A stretch of 64,000 nt of DNA from assembly GCA_036519295.1 (NCBI GenBank), contig DATDLN010000237.1, positions 1 to 64,000 on the forward strand. Direction: 5' to 3'. Both the position numbers and the translations under genes were made by a program. The notes beneath the pieces are model-generated. The model had not been told where the DNA came from and ran no database searches. It was given only the letters and a program-made list of their open reading frames with translations. This document shows, in pieces, positions 34,499-44,235 of the stretch (position 1 is the stretch's first letter; the number at the start of each line of letters is the position of its first letter). The stretch is from JACVRW01 sp036519295 (lineage in GTDB: Bacteria > Actinomycetota > Thermoleophilia > Solirubrobacterales > Thermoleophilaceae).

Positions 34499-34728
34499 TG
34501 GCGAACGAGCGTCTCTACAGCCGTGAGGACGACATCCACCGATGGGTTCTCGCACAGATCGAAGACGCTGCCGTCTTCGCGGTCGAGCGCGGGCTCGCCA
34601 CGAAGGATCAGGTTCGGCAGGCGTTTGAGGAAGCGCTTCAGATCGCTGACGAGCCTGAGCCTGGCGATCCGGGGCTGTGGTGGGGGTTCGGCTTCTTGTC
34701 GGAGGACGAGCGCGATGAGCCCCACTGA
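34498..34728 (+). CDS. Small acidic unknown protein
   Basis: 76 residues from an ATG overlapping the previous stop (TGATG). Helical and acidic: RLYSREDDIHRWVLAQIED, VRQAFEEALQIADEPEPGD, ending GFGFLSEDERDEPH. I recognise no domain. Its position between a replication remnant and the integrase is typical of small phage/island accessory genes. Confidence 0.5.
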   Translation: MANERLYSREDDIHRWVLAQIEDAAVFAVERGLATKDQVRQAFEEALQIADEPEPGDPGLWWGFGFLSEDERDEPH

Positions 34729-34787
34729 GCGCCCGAGCCGGGTATCCGGACAACCGGGGCCGCTTTACCTTGGTAGTGATCAAGAAC

Positions 34788-34816
34788 GCCCCCGCGCCGT
34801 TGGAGCGGCCGGGGGC
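34788..34816 (+). terminator. GC-rich hairpin upstream of the integrase leader ORF
   Basis: GCCCCC (34788-34793) pairs with GGGGGC (34811-34816), and the stem continues to a TTGGAG loop with one bulged C. It precedes a strong ribosome binding site by about 9 bases, so it could be a terminator or attenuator controlling the integrase genes. Confidence 0.45.
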
Positions 34817-34839
34817 ACGGCCCATAGGAGGCAAGTCCC

Positions 34840-34914
34840 ATGAGCAACACGAACGATAACCCGAGCACGCCCGACCGGCACCGCGAGGATGAGGAGCGGG
34901 GGGCTGGCCGATGA
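34840..34914 (+). CDS. 24-codon ORF coupled to the integrase
   Basis: ATG 34840 is preceded by TAGGAGG at good spacing, the best ribosome binding site in the element. The peptide is hydrophilic (starting MSNTNDNPSTPDRHRE) and its TGA overlaps the integrase ATG. Such an arrangement suggests translational coupling of the integrase; the peptide itself is too short for a typical excisionase. Confidence 0.45.
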   Translation: MSNTNDNPSTPDRHREDEERGAGR

Positions 34915-36055
34915 GCGTCGACCGACTACCTAGCGGAAGGTGGCGCGTGCGCTCCCCTGGCGTGCGGTCGGGGACATTCCCCACCAAGCGCGAGGCCGAC
35001 GCCCGCGACCGCCAGATCAAGGACGCCAAGATGCGCGGCGACCTCGACCTGCTCGACGCGGGGCGGGTCACCCTGGCCGAGTTCTGGGCTGGCGACTACG
35101 CCTCGCACTACCGTAGCCTGAGCCCTAAGACGCGGGCTGTTTACGGCTCGGCCTGGCATCGGCACATCGAGCCCCGGCTGGGGGCCGGGCCGCTGGTACG
35201 GCTGCGGGTCGGCGTCGTGAGCCGGTTCCAAGATGACCTCCGTCGCGCCAGTGTCGGCGCCGCCGCGATCGAGAAGACGATGAGCGCCCTTTCCAACGTG
35301 CTCGGCCGCGCCGAGGCGTTCGAGGCGATCCCCCGCAACCCAGTGTCCAAGGTCAAGGTGCAGAAGGCCCGGCGTAGGCGCGTGCGCCCGCTCGCCCCCG
35401 CAACGGTGGAGGCGCTGCGCAACGCCCGCTTTCCTCTGGGAGGACGGCCGGACGGTCGTATGGTGCGGTTCGACGTCCGTGGGCGGATGATCATCTCGCT
35501 GTTCGCCTACGCCGGGCTGAGGCCCCAGGAGCTACATGCCCCGTTCGGGCCGCGCTGGGTCGACCTGGGCGAGCGGACGCTTCTGATCAAGTCGCCGAAG
35601 GCCGAGAACCACGGCTACGACTCGCGCACTGTCGACCTGCTCGGCCCCCTGCGGGAGGACCTGCTCGAGTGGCGGATGGCGCAGGGGCGGCCCGGCGACC
35701 ATGAGTTCATCATCCCCGGCCAGCGCGGAGAGGACGGTTGGTCGCAGGCGTCCTACCATCGCTGGCGGGCGAACTACTTCCTGCCCGCGATGGGGGCGAT
35801 CGGGTACGACCGCGAGACGATGGAGGCGATGGGCTTCCGAGGCGGCACGCCGTACTCGCTGCGCCACAGCTTCGCCAGCCTGCTGCTCGCGGGCGGGCGC
35901 CAGCCCGGCTACGTGGCCGTTCAACTGGGCCACTCCACTGCCGCCTGTGGGAGCACTACGAGCACCTGATCAAGGATCTCGGCCCAGACGTGATCGACCC
36001 CGAGCAGAGGATCAGGAAGGCGCGCGAGGAGCGGCGCCTGCGCCTGGCGCGGTAA
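34911..36055 (+). pseudogene. Tyrosine integrase, frameshifted just before the catalytic tyrosine
   Basis: The main frame (34911-35969, 352 residues) has an N-terminal arm-binding region (LPSGRWRVRSPGVRSGTFPT), a SAM-like core-binding domain and catalytic residues: Arg in YAGLRPQEL, LRHSFASLLL and QLGHST. It then runs out of frame after STAACG. One base earlier or later the correct tail resumes: LWEHYEHLIKDLG, containing the Tyr nucleophile, to the stop at 36053-36055 (REERRLRLAR). A single missing C near 35944 (GCCGCCTGTGG) would restore it. As written the integrase cannot form the covalent intermediate. It overlaps the 24-codon ORF by four bases. Confidence 0.8.
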
Positions 36056-36086
36056 CCCTCGGAAGACCGCTCCCATCCCCGCTTGC

Positions 36087-36104
36087 GGCCCGCTTCGGCG
36101 GGCC
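36087..36104 (+). terminator. Intrinsic-type terminator after the integrase
   Basis: GGCCCGC, TTCG tetraloop, GCGGGCC: a perfect 7-bp stem 32 bases after the integrase stop, followed by GTTGCGCGTTCTG. Confidence 0.65.
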
Positions 36105-36117
36105 GTTGCGCGTTCTG

Positions 36118-36139
36118 ATGTGTCATGGACGTGTCACGA
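36118..36139 (+). repeat. 22-bp inner repeat, right copy
   Basis: Matches 30228-30249 with one C/T difference and the same doubled GTGTCA. It lies 75 bases inside the right boundary, between the integrase terminator and the attR candidate. Confidence 0.5.
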
Positions 36140-36190
36140 CATGACCGGGCCGTGGGGCGTCGCCACGAAAGCCCTGGAAACCACCACAAA

Positions 36191-36220
36191 GAAACGACCC
36201 CCGTTGCCGAGGGCCGTTTC
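36191..36220 (-). terminator. Hairpin at the right end of the element
   Basis: GAAACG (36191-36196) pairs with CGTTTC (36215-36220), with CCCC/GGG inside. On the minus strand it is followed by TTTCTTTG, so it can end transcription of the small membrane protein gene at 36265-36624. The right arm belongs to the 18-bp boundary repeat. Confidence 0.55.
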
Positions 36221-36231
36221 CTGAGGGAGGA
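36214..36231 (+). repeat. 18-bp direct repeat, right boundary (candidate attR core)
   Basis: Identical to 30080-30097. The integrase end lies 159 bases to its left. Beyond it is the chromosomal membrane protein gene. Confidence 0.6.
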
Positions 36232-36264
36232 GTGATGCGATATGTGATTTGGTGAGAGGAAGCT

Positions 36265-36624
36265 TTAGGCCGGGCGCGCGCTGTAGCGCGTGATCGATGT
36301 CACCACCAGGGCGCCCAGGCCGGCCGCGGCGAACACGAGTGCTGCCACCAGTTCGCCGGCGAGGCCGAAGATGAGCGCCGTGACCATCAGGCCGAGGGCG
36401 AGCCCGCGGTCGTACACTGCCTGGGCCGAAAGGGGGAGGGATCCCCGGCTGTCGGCGTCGGTACCCGCGAGCGCCAGGGCGACGGCCACGGCGCCGACGA
36501 CCATGCCTGTGACGATCGCGGCAGGGGCCAGCCCGAGGAAGAGCGGCGCCACGATCAGCCCGGTGCCGCCCGCGGTGAGGAGCCCGGAGCGGAAGGCAGG
36601 CGAGATGAGCCTGGACACGGTCAT
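36265..36624 (-). CDS. Small membrane protein, unknown
   Basis: 119 residues from ATG 36624. Four hydrophobic segments (GTGLIVAPLFLGLAPAAIV, GMVVGAVAVALALAG, LALGLMVTALIFGLAGEL, ALVFAAAGLGALVVTSI) with a short polar loop (DADSRGSLPLSAQAVYDR). It could be an SPW/DUF308-like four-helix protein, but I cannot assign a family. The longer frame upstream is an overlap with the divergent tlyA region and is disregarded. Confidence 0.6.
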   Translation of the reverse strand: MTVSRLISPAFRSGLLTAGGTGLIVAPLFLGLAPAAIVTGMVVGAVAVALALAGTDADSRGSLPLSAQAVYDRGLALGLMVTALIFGLAGELVAALVFAAAGLGALVVTSITRYSARPA

Positions 36625-36704
36625 CGTGTGTTCGAGGCTACGCCGACGGCAGGTCGCGTGTGTGACTTCGGTCACACAGCGGGAGCGGGGTACGCTCCCG
36701 CGCG

Positions 36705-37496
36705 ATGACCCCCAAACGGCGGCTCGACACCCTCCTCGCCGAGCGCGGGCTCTTCGATACGCGCTCGCGGGCAGCGGCGGCCGTGATAGCCGGCGACGTG
36801 AGGGTGGAAGGCCTCCCGGCCCAGAAGCCGGGACAGCTGGTGGCGGACGACGCCGCCGTGGCCGTCGCGGAGCCGCCGCGTTATGTCTCACGCGCGGGAA
36901 TCAAGCTCGAAAACGCGCTCGACTCATTCGGGGTCGATCCCGCGGGCCGCCGGGCGCTCGATGTCGGCGCCGCCACGGGCGGCTTCACCGATTGCCTGCT
37001 CCAACGCGGCGCGGCCGCGGTCGTCGCGCTCGACGTAGCCTACGGCGAGCTCGACTGGCGGATCCGCAACGACCCGCGGGTGAGCGTGATGGAGCGTCGC
37101 AACGCCCGCTCGCTCGAGCCGGGCGAACTGCCCTATGCCCCCGACCTGATCGTCGTCGACGTTTCGTTCATCTCGGTTACCAAGGTGCTTCCCGCGGTTC
37201 TGGCCGCCGCGGCGGCCGGCGTCGACTGCCTGGCGCTCGTGAAGCCTCAGTTCGAGGTGGGCCGGGCACGGGTGGGGAAGGGCGGCGTCGTGCGCTCGCC
37301 GAACGACCGCCGGGCGGCGCTCGTCGCAGTGGGCGGCCATGCCCGAAGCCGGCTCGGGGCGACGGTGCTCGGATACGCGTCTTCCGGGCTCCCCGGTCCG
37401 GCCGGCAACCGCGAGAGCTTCGTCTGGCTCGCGGAGGCGGGCCGGGAGGGCGCCGTGGAGGATCTCGAGGCAGCCGCGCGAAGGGCGGAGCCGTGA
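36705..37496 (+). CDS. tlyA: TlyA-family 16S/23S rRNA ribose methyltransferase
   Basis: 263 residues. An N-terminal S4 RNA-binding domain (RRLDTLLAERGLFDTRSRAA, about 1-60) precedes an FtsJ-like methyltransferase with motif I LDVGAATGGFTDCLL, the KPQFEVGR segment and VDVSFIS (motif IV region). TlyA methylates ribose 2'-OH groups of both rRNAs and is linked to capreomycin sensitivity in mycobacteria. It is followed by nadK with a four-base overlap, the usual actinobacterial tlyA-nadK-recN order. Confidence 0.93.
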   Translation: MTPKRRLDTLLAERGLFDTRSRAAAAVIAGDVRVEGLPAQKPGQLVADDAAVAVAEPPRYVSRAGIKLENALDSFGVDPAGRRALDVGAATGGFTDCLLQRGAAAVVALDVAYGELDWRIRNDPRVSVMERRNARSLEPGELPYAPDLIVVDVSFISVTKVLPAVLAAAAAGVDCLALVKPQFEVGRARVGKGGVVRSPNDRRAALVAVGGHARSRLGATVLGYASSGLPGPAGNRESFVWLAEAGREGAVEDLEAAARRAEP

Positions 37497-38353
37497 GCCG
37501 CCCGGTCAAGGCGATAACCGTCTTCAGCCACGACAGGGTGGAGGACGTCGCGCGGCCCCTCCGGCGCGTGCTGGAGCTGGCGCGGGAGACAGGTACGCAG
37601 GTGCGGCTTCCTCAGCGAGAGGTCGAGAAGCACGGGGTCGAGCCGCAGGACGGGGTGGTGCTCGGCGCCGAGCCGGGCTTGGACACGGACCTCGCGCTCG
37701 TCCTCGGCGGCGACGGGACGATCCTCTCGACGCTACGGCTCTTCTCCGGCCGCAACGTGCCGGTTTTCGCCGTCAACTTCGGCGCGATCGGGTTTCTCGC
37801 CACGGTCGAGCCGTGGGAGCTCGAGGACGGCGCGCGGCGGGCGCTGTCGGGAGAGTTCGACGTTCTGAGCCTCCCCGCGCTCAGCGCCGCCGGCGTGGAA
37901 GGAGACGAGATCGCCTTCAACGACATCTCCTTCCATCGCCGGCCAAACGGGCGGGTGGCCGAGCTCGCGTACTCGGTCGAGGGCGAGCAGCTGGGCGAGG
38001 TGCGCTGCGACGGCCTGGTCGTCTCCACGCCGGCGGGGTCCACGGGCTACAACCTCGCCAACGGCGGGCCGGTTCTCGCCTGGGGCGTGGAGGGCTACGT
38101 GGTCTCCTTCATCGCCCCCCACACCCTCACCGCGCGGGCCCTCGTGGTCGCGCCGGACGACCTGCTGGAGGTGACCAACCGCTCCCCGCAGGAGGAGCTC
38201 GACGTGACTACCGACGGCCGCTCGGCCCACGCGCTCGCGCCGGGGGCGACGATCCCGATCCGCTTCGAGCACCGCCGCGCCCTGCTTGCACAGGCTCCGG
38301 GGGCCACCTTCTACCACCGCCTTCGCGACAAGTTCGGTCGTCTTTCCTACTAG
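37493..38353 (+). CDS. nadK: NAD kinase
   Basis: 286 residues from a GTG overlapping the tlyA stop. GGDGT (LVLGGDGTILSTLR) with NFGAIGFLATVEPWE and the NDISFHR and TPAGSTGYNLANGGP segments form the ATP/NAD site. It makes NADP from NAD and ATP. The length is normal. A 71-base gap separates it from recN. Confidence 0.95.
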   Translation: MSRPVKAITVFSHDRVEDVARPLRRVLELARETGTQVRLPQREVEKHGVEPQDGVVLGAEPGLDTDLALVLGGDGTILSTLRLFSGRNVPVFAVNFGAIGFLATVEPWELEDGARRALSGEFDVLSLPALSAAGVEGDEIAFNDISFHRRPNGRVAELAYSVEGEQLGEVRCDGLVVSTPAGSTGYNLANGGPVLAWGVEGYVVSFIAPHTLTARALVVAPDDLLEVTNRSPQEELDVTTDGRSAHALAPGATIPIRFEHRRALLAQAPGATFYHRLRDKFGRLSY

Positions 38354-38424
38354 AGAGCTAGCCGCCGAGCACAGAACCGTTACAACGGGGTCTCTCCGTC
38401 GGGTCGCGCTGGTAGACCTGGCTG

Positions 38425-40101
38425 GTGCTCCTCGAGCTCCGCATAGAGAACCTCCTGCTGATCGAGCGCGCCGAGCTGCGCCCGGGGCAGGGGTTGTCGG
38501 CCATCACGGGCGAGACGGGCGCCGGCAAGACCGTCCTCGCTCACGCGCTCGATCTCATGCTTGGCGGCCGGGCGCGGCCGGGGATCGTGCGGCCGGGCGC
38601 ACGCGAGGCCTACGTGGAAGGAGCCTTCGAGCTGCCCACCGGCCTGTTGGACGAGCCGGAGCTGGCCGAGCTGCGCGAGCGCATCGAAGAGGAACCGGCC
38701 GAGATCGTGCTCGCCCGGCGGGTGAGCGCCGAGGGCCGCACGCGGGCGTTCGTTCAGGGCCGATCCGCCACCGCGGCGGACCTCCAGGCGATCGGGGGAC
38801 GGCTGGTCGCGTTCTTCGGGCAGCACGAGCACAGACGCCTGGCGTTGGCGTCGGCGCAGCTCGACCTCCTGGACGGCTTCTGCGGCCGCGGCCACCTGGG
38901 CGCCCGCGCCGAGTTCGCTGCCGCTCACGCGCGCGCGCGGGAAACCGAGCGCGAGCTCGAGGAGCTGCGTGAACGCGCGGGCACACGGGTCCGCGACCTC
39001 GACCTGCTCGCCTTCGAGATCGAGGAGATCGAGGCTCTTTCGCCGAGCGAGGAGGACAAGGAGGCGCTGGTTGGGCAGCGCGAGCGCCTGCGGCGGGTCG
39101 ACGCCCTGATCTCCGCGGCGGGCGGAGGCGGCGAGGCGATCGCGCCCGACAGCGGCGAGGGCGGGGTGGCGCACCTGCTCGCCGAGGCCCAACGGCTGGC
39201 GGAGTCGGTTTCGGGCGTCGACCCGGAGCTCGACGGGCTCGCGCAGCGGCTGTCCGCGTTGCGGCTCGAGGCCGAGGACCTGGGCGGCGAGCTGCGCCGC
39301 TACGCCGGCGCGCTCGAGACGGACCCCGGGCGCCTGCAGGAGGTCGAGGAGCGCCTGGAGCTCTACGAGCGCCTCGAGCGCAAGTACGGTGGCAGCGTGG
39401 CGGCGGTGCTCGAGCACGGCGAGCGCTGTCGCGCCGAGCGGGAGCGCCTGGAACGTGCCGATGTCGAGACCGAACGGGCGGAGGCGGCGCTCGCCGAGGC
39501 CTCGGCCAGGAGGGCCGAGCTGGCGGCCGCCCTCGGCGCTTCTCGGCGAGAGGCGGCCCCGCGCCTGGCGGGGCGCGTGCGCGAGGAGCTGGAGGCCCTT
39601 GGAATGGAGGGCGCGCAATTCGAGGTGCGGCTGGAACCGCGGCAGGGGATCGGCCCGGCGGGAGCCGAGCGAGTGGAGCTGATGCTCGCCCCCAACCCCG
39701 GCGTGCCCGCCGCTCCGATCCGCGAGGCGGCCTCGGGTGGCGAGCTCTCGCGAGTGATGCTGGCGCTGATGACCGTCGCCGGACTGGGCGAGTCGCGCAC
39801 GCTCATATTCGACGAGGTCGACGCCGGGATCGGCGGCCAGACCGCGCGGGCGGTCGGCGAGCGACTGCGCAGGCTCAGCGCCGACAAGCAGGTGCTCTGC
39901 ATAACCCACCTGCCGCAGATCGCGGCGCTGGCCACGAGCCACTTCCGCATCGAGAAGTCGTCCGCGGACCAAACCGCACTCACCACCGTGGAGGCGCTCG
40001 AGGGGGAGGGGGTGGTCAGGGAGCTGATGCGAATGCTGGGGGCGGACGCGTCCGACGGCGGCGCGAGACGGCACGCCGAGGAGCTTCTGGCGGCGGCCTG
40101 A
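38425..40101 (+). CDS. recN: DNA repair protein RecN
   Basis: 558 residues. Walker A is GETGAGKTVLAHAL (about residue 30), a central coiled coil spans about 170-385, the ABC signature is in REAASGGELSRVMLAL, and Walker B is LIFDEVDAGIGG followed by QVLCITHLPQIAALA. RecN is an SMC-like ATPase that acts early at double-strand breaks. It starts at GTG 38425. No LexA-type CGAAC-N4-GTTCG box is seen in the upstream 71 bases. Confidence 0.95.
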   Translation: MLLELRIENLLLIERAELRPGQGLSAITGETGAGKTVLAHALDLMLGGRARPGIVRPGAREAYVEGAFELPTGLLDEPELAELRERIEEEPAEIVLARRVSAEGRTRAFVQGRSATAADLQAIGGRLVAFFGQHEHRRLALASAQLDLLDGFCGRGHLGARAEFAAAHARARETERELEELRERAGTRVRDLDLLAFEIEEIEALSPSEEDKEALVGQRERLRRVDALISAAGGGGEAIAPDSGEGGVAHLLAEAQRLAESVSGVDPELDGLAQRLSALRLEAEDLGGELRRYAGALETDPGRLQEVEERLELYERLERKYGGSVAAVLEHGERCRAERERLERADVETERAEAALAEASARRAELAAALGASRREAAPRLAGRVREELEALGMEGAQFEVRLEPRQGIGPAGAERVELMLAPNPGVPAAPIREAASGGELSRVMLALMTVAGLGESRTLIFDEVDAGIGGQTARAVGERLRRLSADKQVLCITHLPQIAALATSHFRIEKSSADQTALTTVEALEGEGVVRELMRMLGADASDGGARRHAEELLAAA

Positions 40102-40134
40102 GGCCGACCCCGGCAATCCGCCGGACCGGCCGGA

Positions 40135-40180
40135 TCTCGCTCGTTCGAACGATTCGGTCTCGCTCGTGCGAACGATTCGG
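40135..40180. repeat. Two tandem 23-bp repeats after recN
   Basis: TCTCGCTCGTTCGAACGATTCGG-type units at 40135-40157 and 40158-40180 differ at one base. The first contains the perfect palindrome TCGTTCGAACGA (40141-40152). They lie 34 bases after the recN stop, in a 369-base gap before pyrG that otherwise holds only the palindrome at 40394. Confidence 0.6.
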
Positions 40181-40393
40181 GGGTCTATGGACGCCAGATC
40201 CTCACTCGGCGGGCCGCTGCCTTCGGGTCGCCGGTCAGAGGTTTCCAGGCGGTCCGGCTCTGTCCGCCGCTCGGCCCAGTACACTCGGTTTCCCAGAGCC
40301 TGAATGCCCCAAAGCCGCTTTTACCGGTCACCTTCGCTCGCTCGCCCGCCCGTGGCCGGCTGCAAACCTTCCTCTGGCGGTGTCCTCGGTCGT

Positions 40394-40414
40394 GCCGATA
40401 GCACTGCTATCGGC
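40394..40414. promoter_or_regulatory. 21-bp perfect palindrome upstream of pyrG
   Basis: GCCGATAGCA, one C, TGCTATCGGC: 10-bp perfect arms around a single base, 57 bases before the pyrG ATG. The near-zero spacer makes a dimeric operator more likely than an RNA hairpin. No T-run follows. Confidence 0.55.
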
Positions 40415-40470
40415 AGCTCCCTGCGTCCTTGCCAGAGTCGGTTTTCGCTCGGCCACAGGCGAGCGAGCTC

Positions 40471-42135
<1,665 letters not shown>

Positions 42136-42543
42136 TCAGACCGGCTCGCGCTCCCTGTCGAGCTCGGCCACGAGATCGCCCACCCGGCGAGCGATCTCGT
42201 CCCGGATCGATCTCACCGTCGCCGGTTCCTGGCCTTTAGGATCGGTCAGGTCCCAGTCGATGTACCGCTTGCCGGGGATGTACGGGCACTCGTCGCCGCA
42301 CCCCATCGTCACGAGGACGTCGGCCGGCTCTGCCAGCTCCCGGGTGAGGAGCCTCGGGCGGCGGCCGCGCAGGTCGACGCCGAGCTCCAGCATCGCCTCG
42401 GCGACCTCGGGATGGACGCCGTCGGCGGGAGTCGTGCCCGCGCTGTCGGCGCTGTGGCGGCCGGCGGCAGCGCGCTCGAACAGCGCCTGGCTCATCTGGG
42501 AGCGCCCGGCGTTGTGGCGGCAGACGAACAGGACGTGGGCCAC
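42136..42543 (-). CDS. Arsenate reductase / low-molecular-weight protein tyrosine phosphatase
   Basis: 135 residues from GTG 42543. The CX5R loop reads FVCRHNAGRSQMSQALF near the start. The catalytic-acid region (DWDLTDPKG) and the cysteine pair in GCGDECPYIPG match thioredoxin-type ArsC proteins rather than a plain phosphatase. It probably reduces arsenate to arsenite. No ars transporter or ArsR regulator is next to it. Its stop touches the pyrG end, so the two converge. Confidence 0.8.
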   Translation of the reverse strand: MAHVLFVCRHNAGRSQMSQALFERAAAGRHSADSAGTTPADGVHPEVAEAMLELGVDLRGRRPRLLTRELAEPADVLVTMGCGDECPYIPGKRYIDWDLTDPKGQEPATVRSIRDEIARRVGDLVAELDREREPV

Positions 42544-42571
42544 GCCTTGCGAGGCTATAGCCTCCCCGCCG

Positions 42572-43711
42572 TTGACGACGACCACCCTCCATTCGGCCTC
42601 GGACCAGGAGCGCGAGCGCCTTGTTGCGGACTTCATCCGCTTCTGCGAGATCGAGAGCCCGTCCGGCCGCGAGCGTGCCATGGCCGACGCCGTTGTCGCC
42701 GACCTGCGCGAGTTGGGCATCGACGTGGAGGAGGACGACACCGGCCCGGAAACCGGCTCCGATGCGGGCAACGTCCTCGCCCGCGTGCCCGGCCCCGAGG
42801 ACGCGCGGGCCATCCTGCTCTGCGCCCATATCGACACCGTCCCGCTCGACGCCTCGGTCGAGGTAACCCGCGAAGACGGCGTACTGAGCAACCGCCACGA
42901 GGCGATCCTGGGCGCGGACAACAAGGCCGCCGTGGCGACCGTGCTCGGCGCCGTGCGCCGGCTCGTGCGCGACGGCTCGCCACTCGAGCTGGAACTTCTC
43001 TTCACGACCTGCGAGGAGCGCGCGCTGCGCGGGGCAAAGGCGTTCGAGCGCGGCAGGCTGCGCTCGGAGTTCGGCTTCGTCTTCGATCATGCCTCCCCGA
43101 TCGGCGAGATCGTGGTGGCCTCGCCGACCTACTACCGGATCGAAGCCCGCTTCCGCGGCCAGGCGGCCCATGCCGGCATTCGCCCGGAGGCCGGCCGCAA
43201 CGCCATAGCGGCGGCCAGCCGCGCGATCGCCGCGATGCGTATCGGCCGCCTCGACGACGAGACCACCGCGAACGTCGGACGCATCGAGGGGGGGACCTCG
43301 GCCAACGTCGTGGCCGAGCGCTGCACCGTCGAGTTCGAGGCCCGCAGCCTCGACGACGCGCGCGCCGGAGAGGTGGTGAGCGAAATGGTTGACGCGACGG
43401 CCGAGGCCGCGAGCGACGCGGACTGCGACGTCGAGACCTCCGTCGAGCGGATGTTCCGCGGCTACCGGCTCCCGCGCACCGCCGCGCCCGTGGAGGCCGC
43501 GGCCGCCGCTCTGCGAGAGAGGGGAATCGAGCCGACGTACATCGCGACCGGCGGCGGCAGCGACGCCAACGCTTTCGTCGCCGCGGGGCTGCCGGTCGTC
43601 AACATTGCGAACGGGACCGAGCGCAACCACCAGCCCGACGAGTCGGTGACCGTCGACGCCCTCGAGACGATGCTCGACGTAACCCTGGCGCTCGTCGCCG
43701 CGAGCGCATGA
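42572..43711 (+). CDS. M20-family peptidase (peptidase T-like)
   Basis: 379 residues, start likely TTG 42572. Metal-site motifs: CAHIDTVPL, ADNKAAVAT with the catalytic EE in TTCEERAL, and FDHASP. The lid/dimerisation domain (about 180-290, with AHAGIRPEAGRNAI) is typical of M20. The C-terminal GGGSDANAF and NGTERNHQPDES complete the site. A di-zinc aminopeptidase or carboxypeptidase acting on small peptides. It overlaps the NUDIX gene (ATGA) and diverges from the ArsC-like gene. Confidence 0.88.
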   Translation: MTTTTLHSASDQERERLVADFIRFCEIESPSGRERAMADAVVADLRELGIDVEEDDTGPETGSDAGNVLARVPGPEDARAILLCAHIDTVPLDASVEVTREDGVLSNRHEAILGADNKAAVATVLGAVRRLVRDGSPLELELLFTTCEERALRGAKAFERGRLRSEFGFVFDHASPIGEIVVASPTYYRIEARFRGQAAHAGIRPEAGRNAIAAASRAIAAMRIGRLDDETTANVGRIEGGTSANVVAERCTVEFEARSLDDARAGEVVSEMVDATAEAASDADCDVETSVERMFRGYRLPRTAAPVEAAAAALRERGIEPTYIATGGGSDANAFVAAGLPVVNIANGTERNHQPDESVTVDALETMLDVTLALVAASA

Positions 43712-44235
43712 CGTTCGAGCGCATCGGCAGCGAGACGGCGTGGGAGGGGCGGATCGCCAAGGTCAGGGTCGACCGCTACCGCTACGCCGACGGCCAGGAG
43801 GCCGAGCGCGAGATCGTCACCCATCCCGGTGCCGTCGCGGTGGTGGCGCACGACGGCGAGCGCCTCTACCTCGTCCGCCAGCCGCGCGAGGCCGTAGACG
43901 AGCAGGCCCTGCTCGAGCTGCCGGCGGGCAAGCTCGACGAGGAGGGCGAGGAGCCGCTCGATACCGCCAAGCGCGAGCTCGCCGAGGAGATCGGCAAGGG
44001 CGCCCGGGCCTGGAGGCACCTGACCAGCTTCTATACCTCGCCCGGGTTCGCGGACGAGGAGTGCCACGTCTACCTGGCGACGGACCTCTACGACGCCCGC
44101 GCGGAGGCCGATGACAGCGAGCGCATCGAGGTCGTGGAGACGCCTCTGGCCGATCTCGACGACGTGATCGCCGGCTGTCGTGACTCGAAGACCCTTGTCG
44201 GCCTCCTCTGGTTCCGGGCCTACCTGCGCGGCTGA
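43708..44235 (+). CDS. NUDIX hydrolase, ADP-ribose pyrophosphatase type
   Basis: 175 residues. The NUDIX box is visible as GKLDEEGEEPLDTAKRELAEE followed by IG, with the usual Glu residues kept. The region before it (VVAHDGERLYLVRQPREAV) and after it (YTSPGFADEECHVYLA) matches ADP-ribose pyrophosphatases. It likely hydrolyses ADP-ribose to AMP and ribose 5-phosphate. The ATG overlaps the M20 stop. Confidence 0.9.
   Translation: MTFERIGSETAWEGRIAKVRVDRYRYADGQEAEREIVTHPGAVAVVAHDGERLYLVRQPREAVDEQALLELPAGKLDEEGEEPLDTAKRELAEEIGKGARAWRHLTSFYTSPGFADEECHVYLATDLYDARAEADDSERIEVVETPLADLDDVIAGCRDSKTLVGLLWFRAYLRG

Larger units (their letters stand above)
30080..36231. mobile_element. Putative integrated element, about 6.15 kb
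   Basis: The segment is bounded by an 18-bp perfect direct repeat, with a second, 22-bp near-perfect repeat inside each end (30228 and 36118). Contents: an HNH-like protein, a methyltransferase, two unknown proteins, a truncated RepA-like ATPase, small ORFs and a tyrosine integrase next to the right end. The genes outside (M1 peptidase on the left; small membrane protein, tlyA, nadK and recN on the right) are ordinary chromosome. Because the integrase and replication gene are both damaged, the element is probably stranded. No tRNA lies at either boundary; the target appears to be a terminator hairpin. Confidence 0.65.

Noticed and set aside
40135..40180. A LexA box near recN
   Set aside because: The palindrome is TCGTTCGAACGA, with the half-sites in the opposite order to CGAAC-N4-GTTCG, and it lies downstream of recN.
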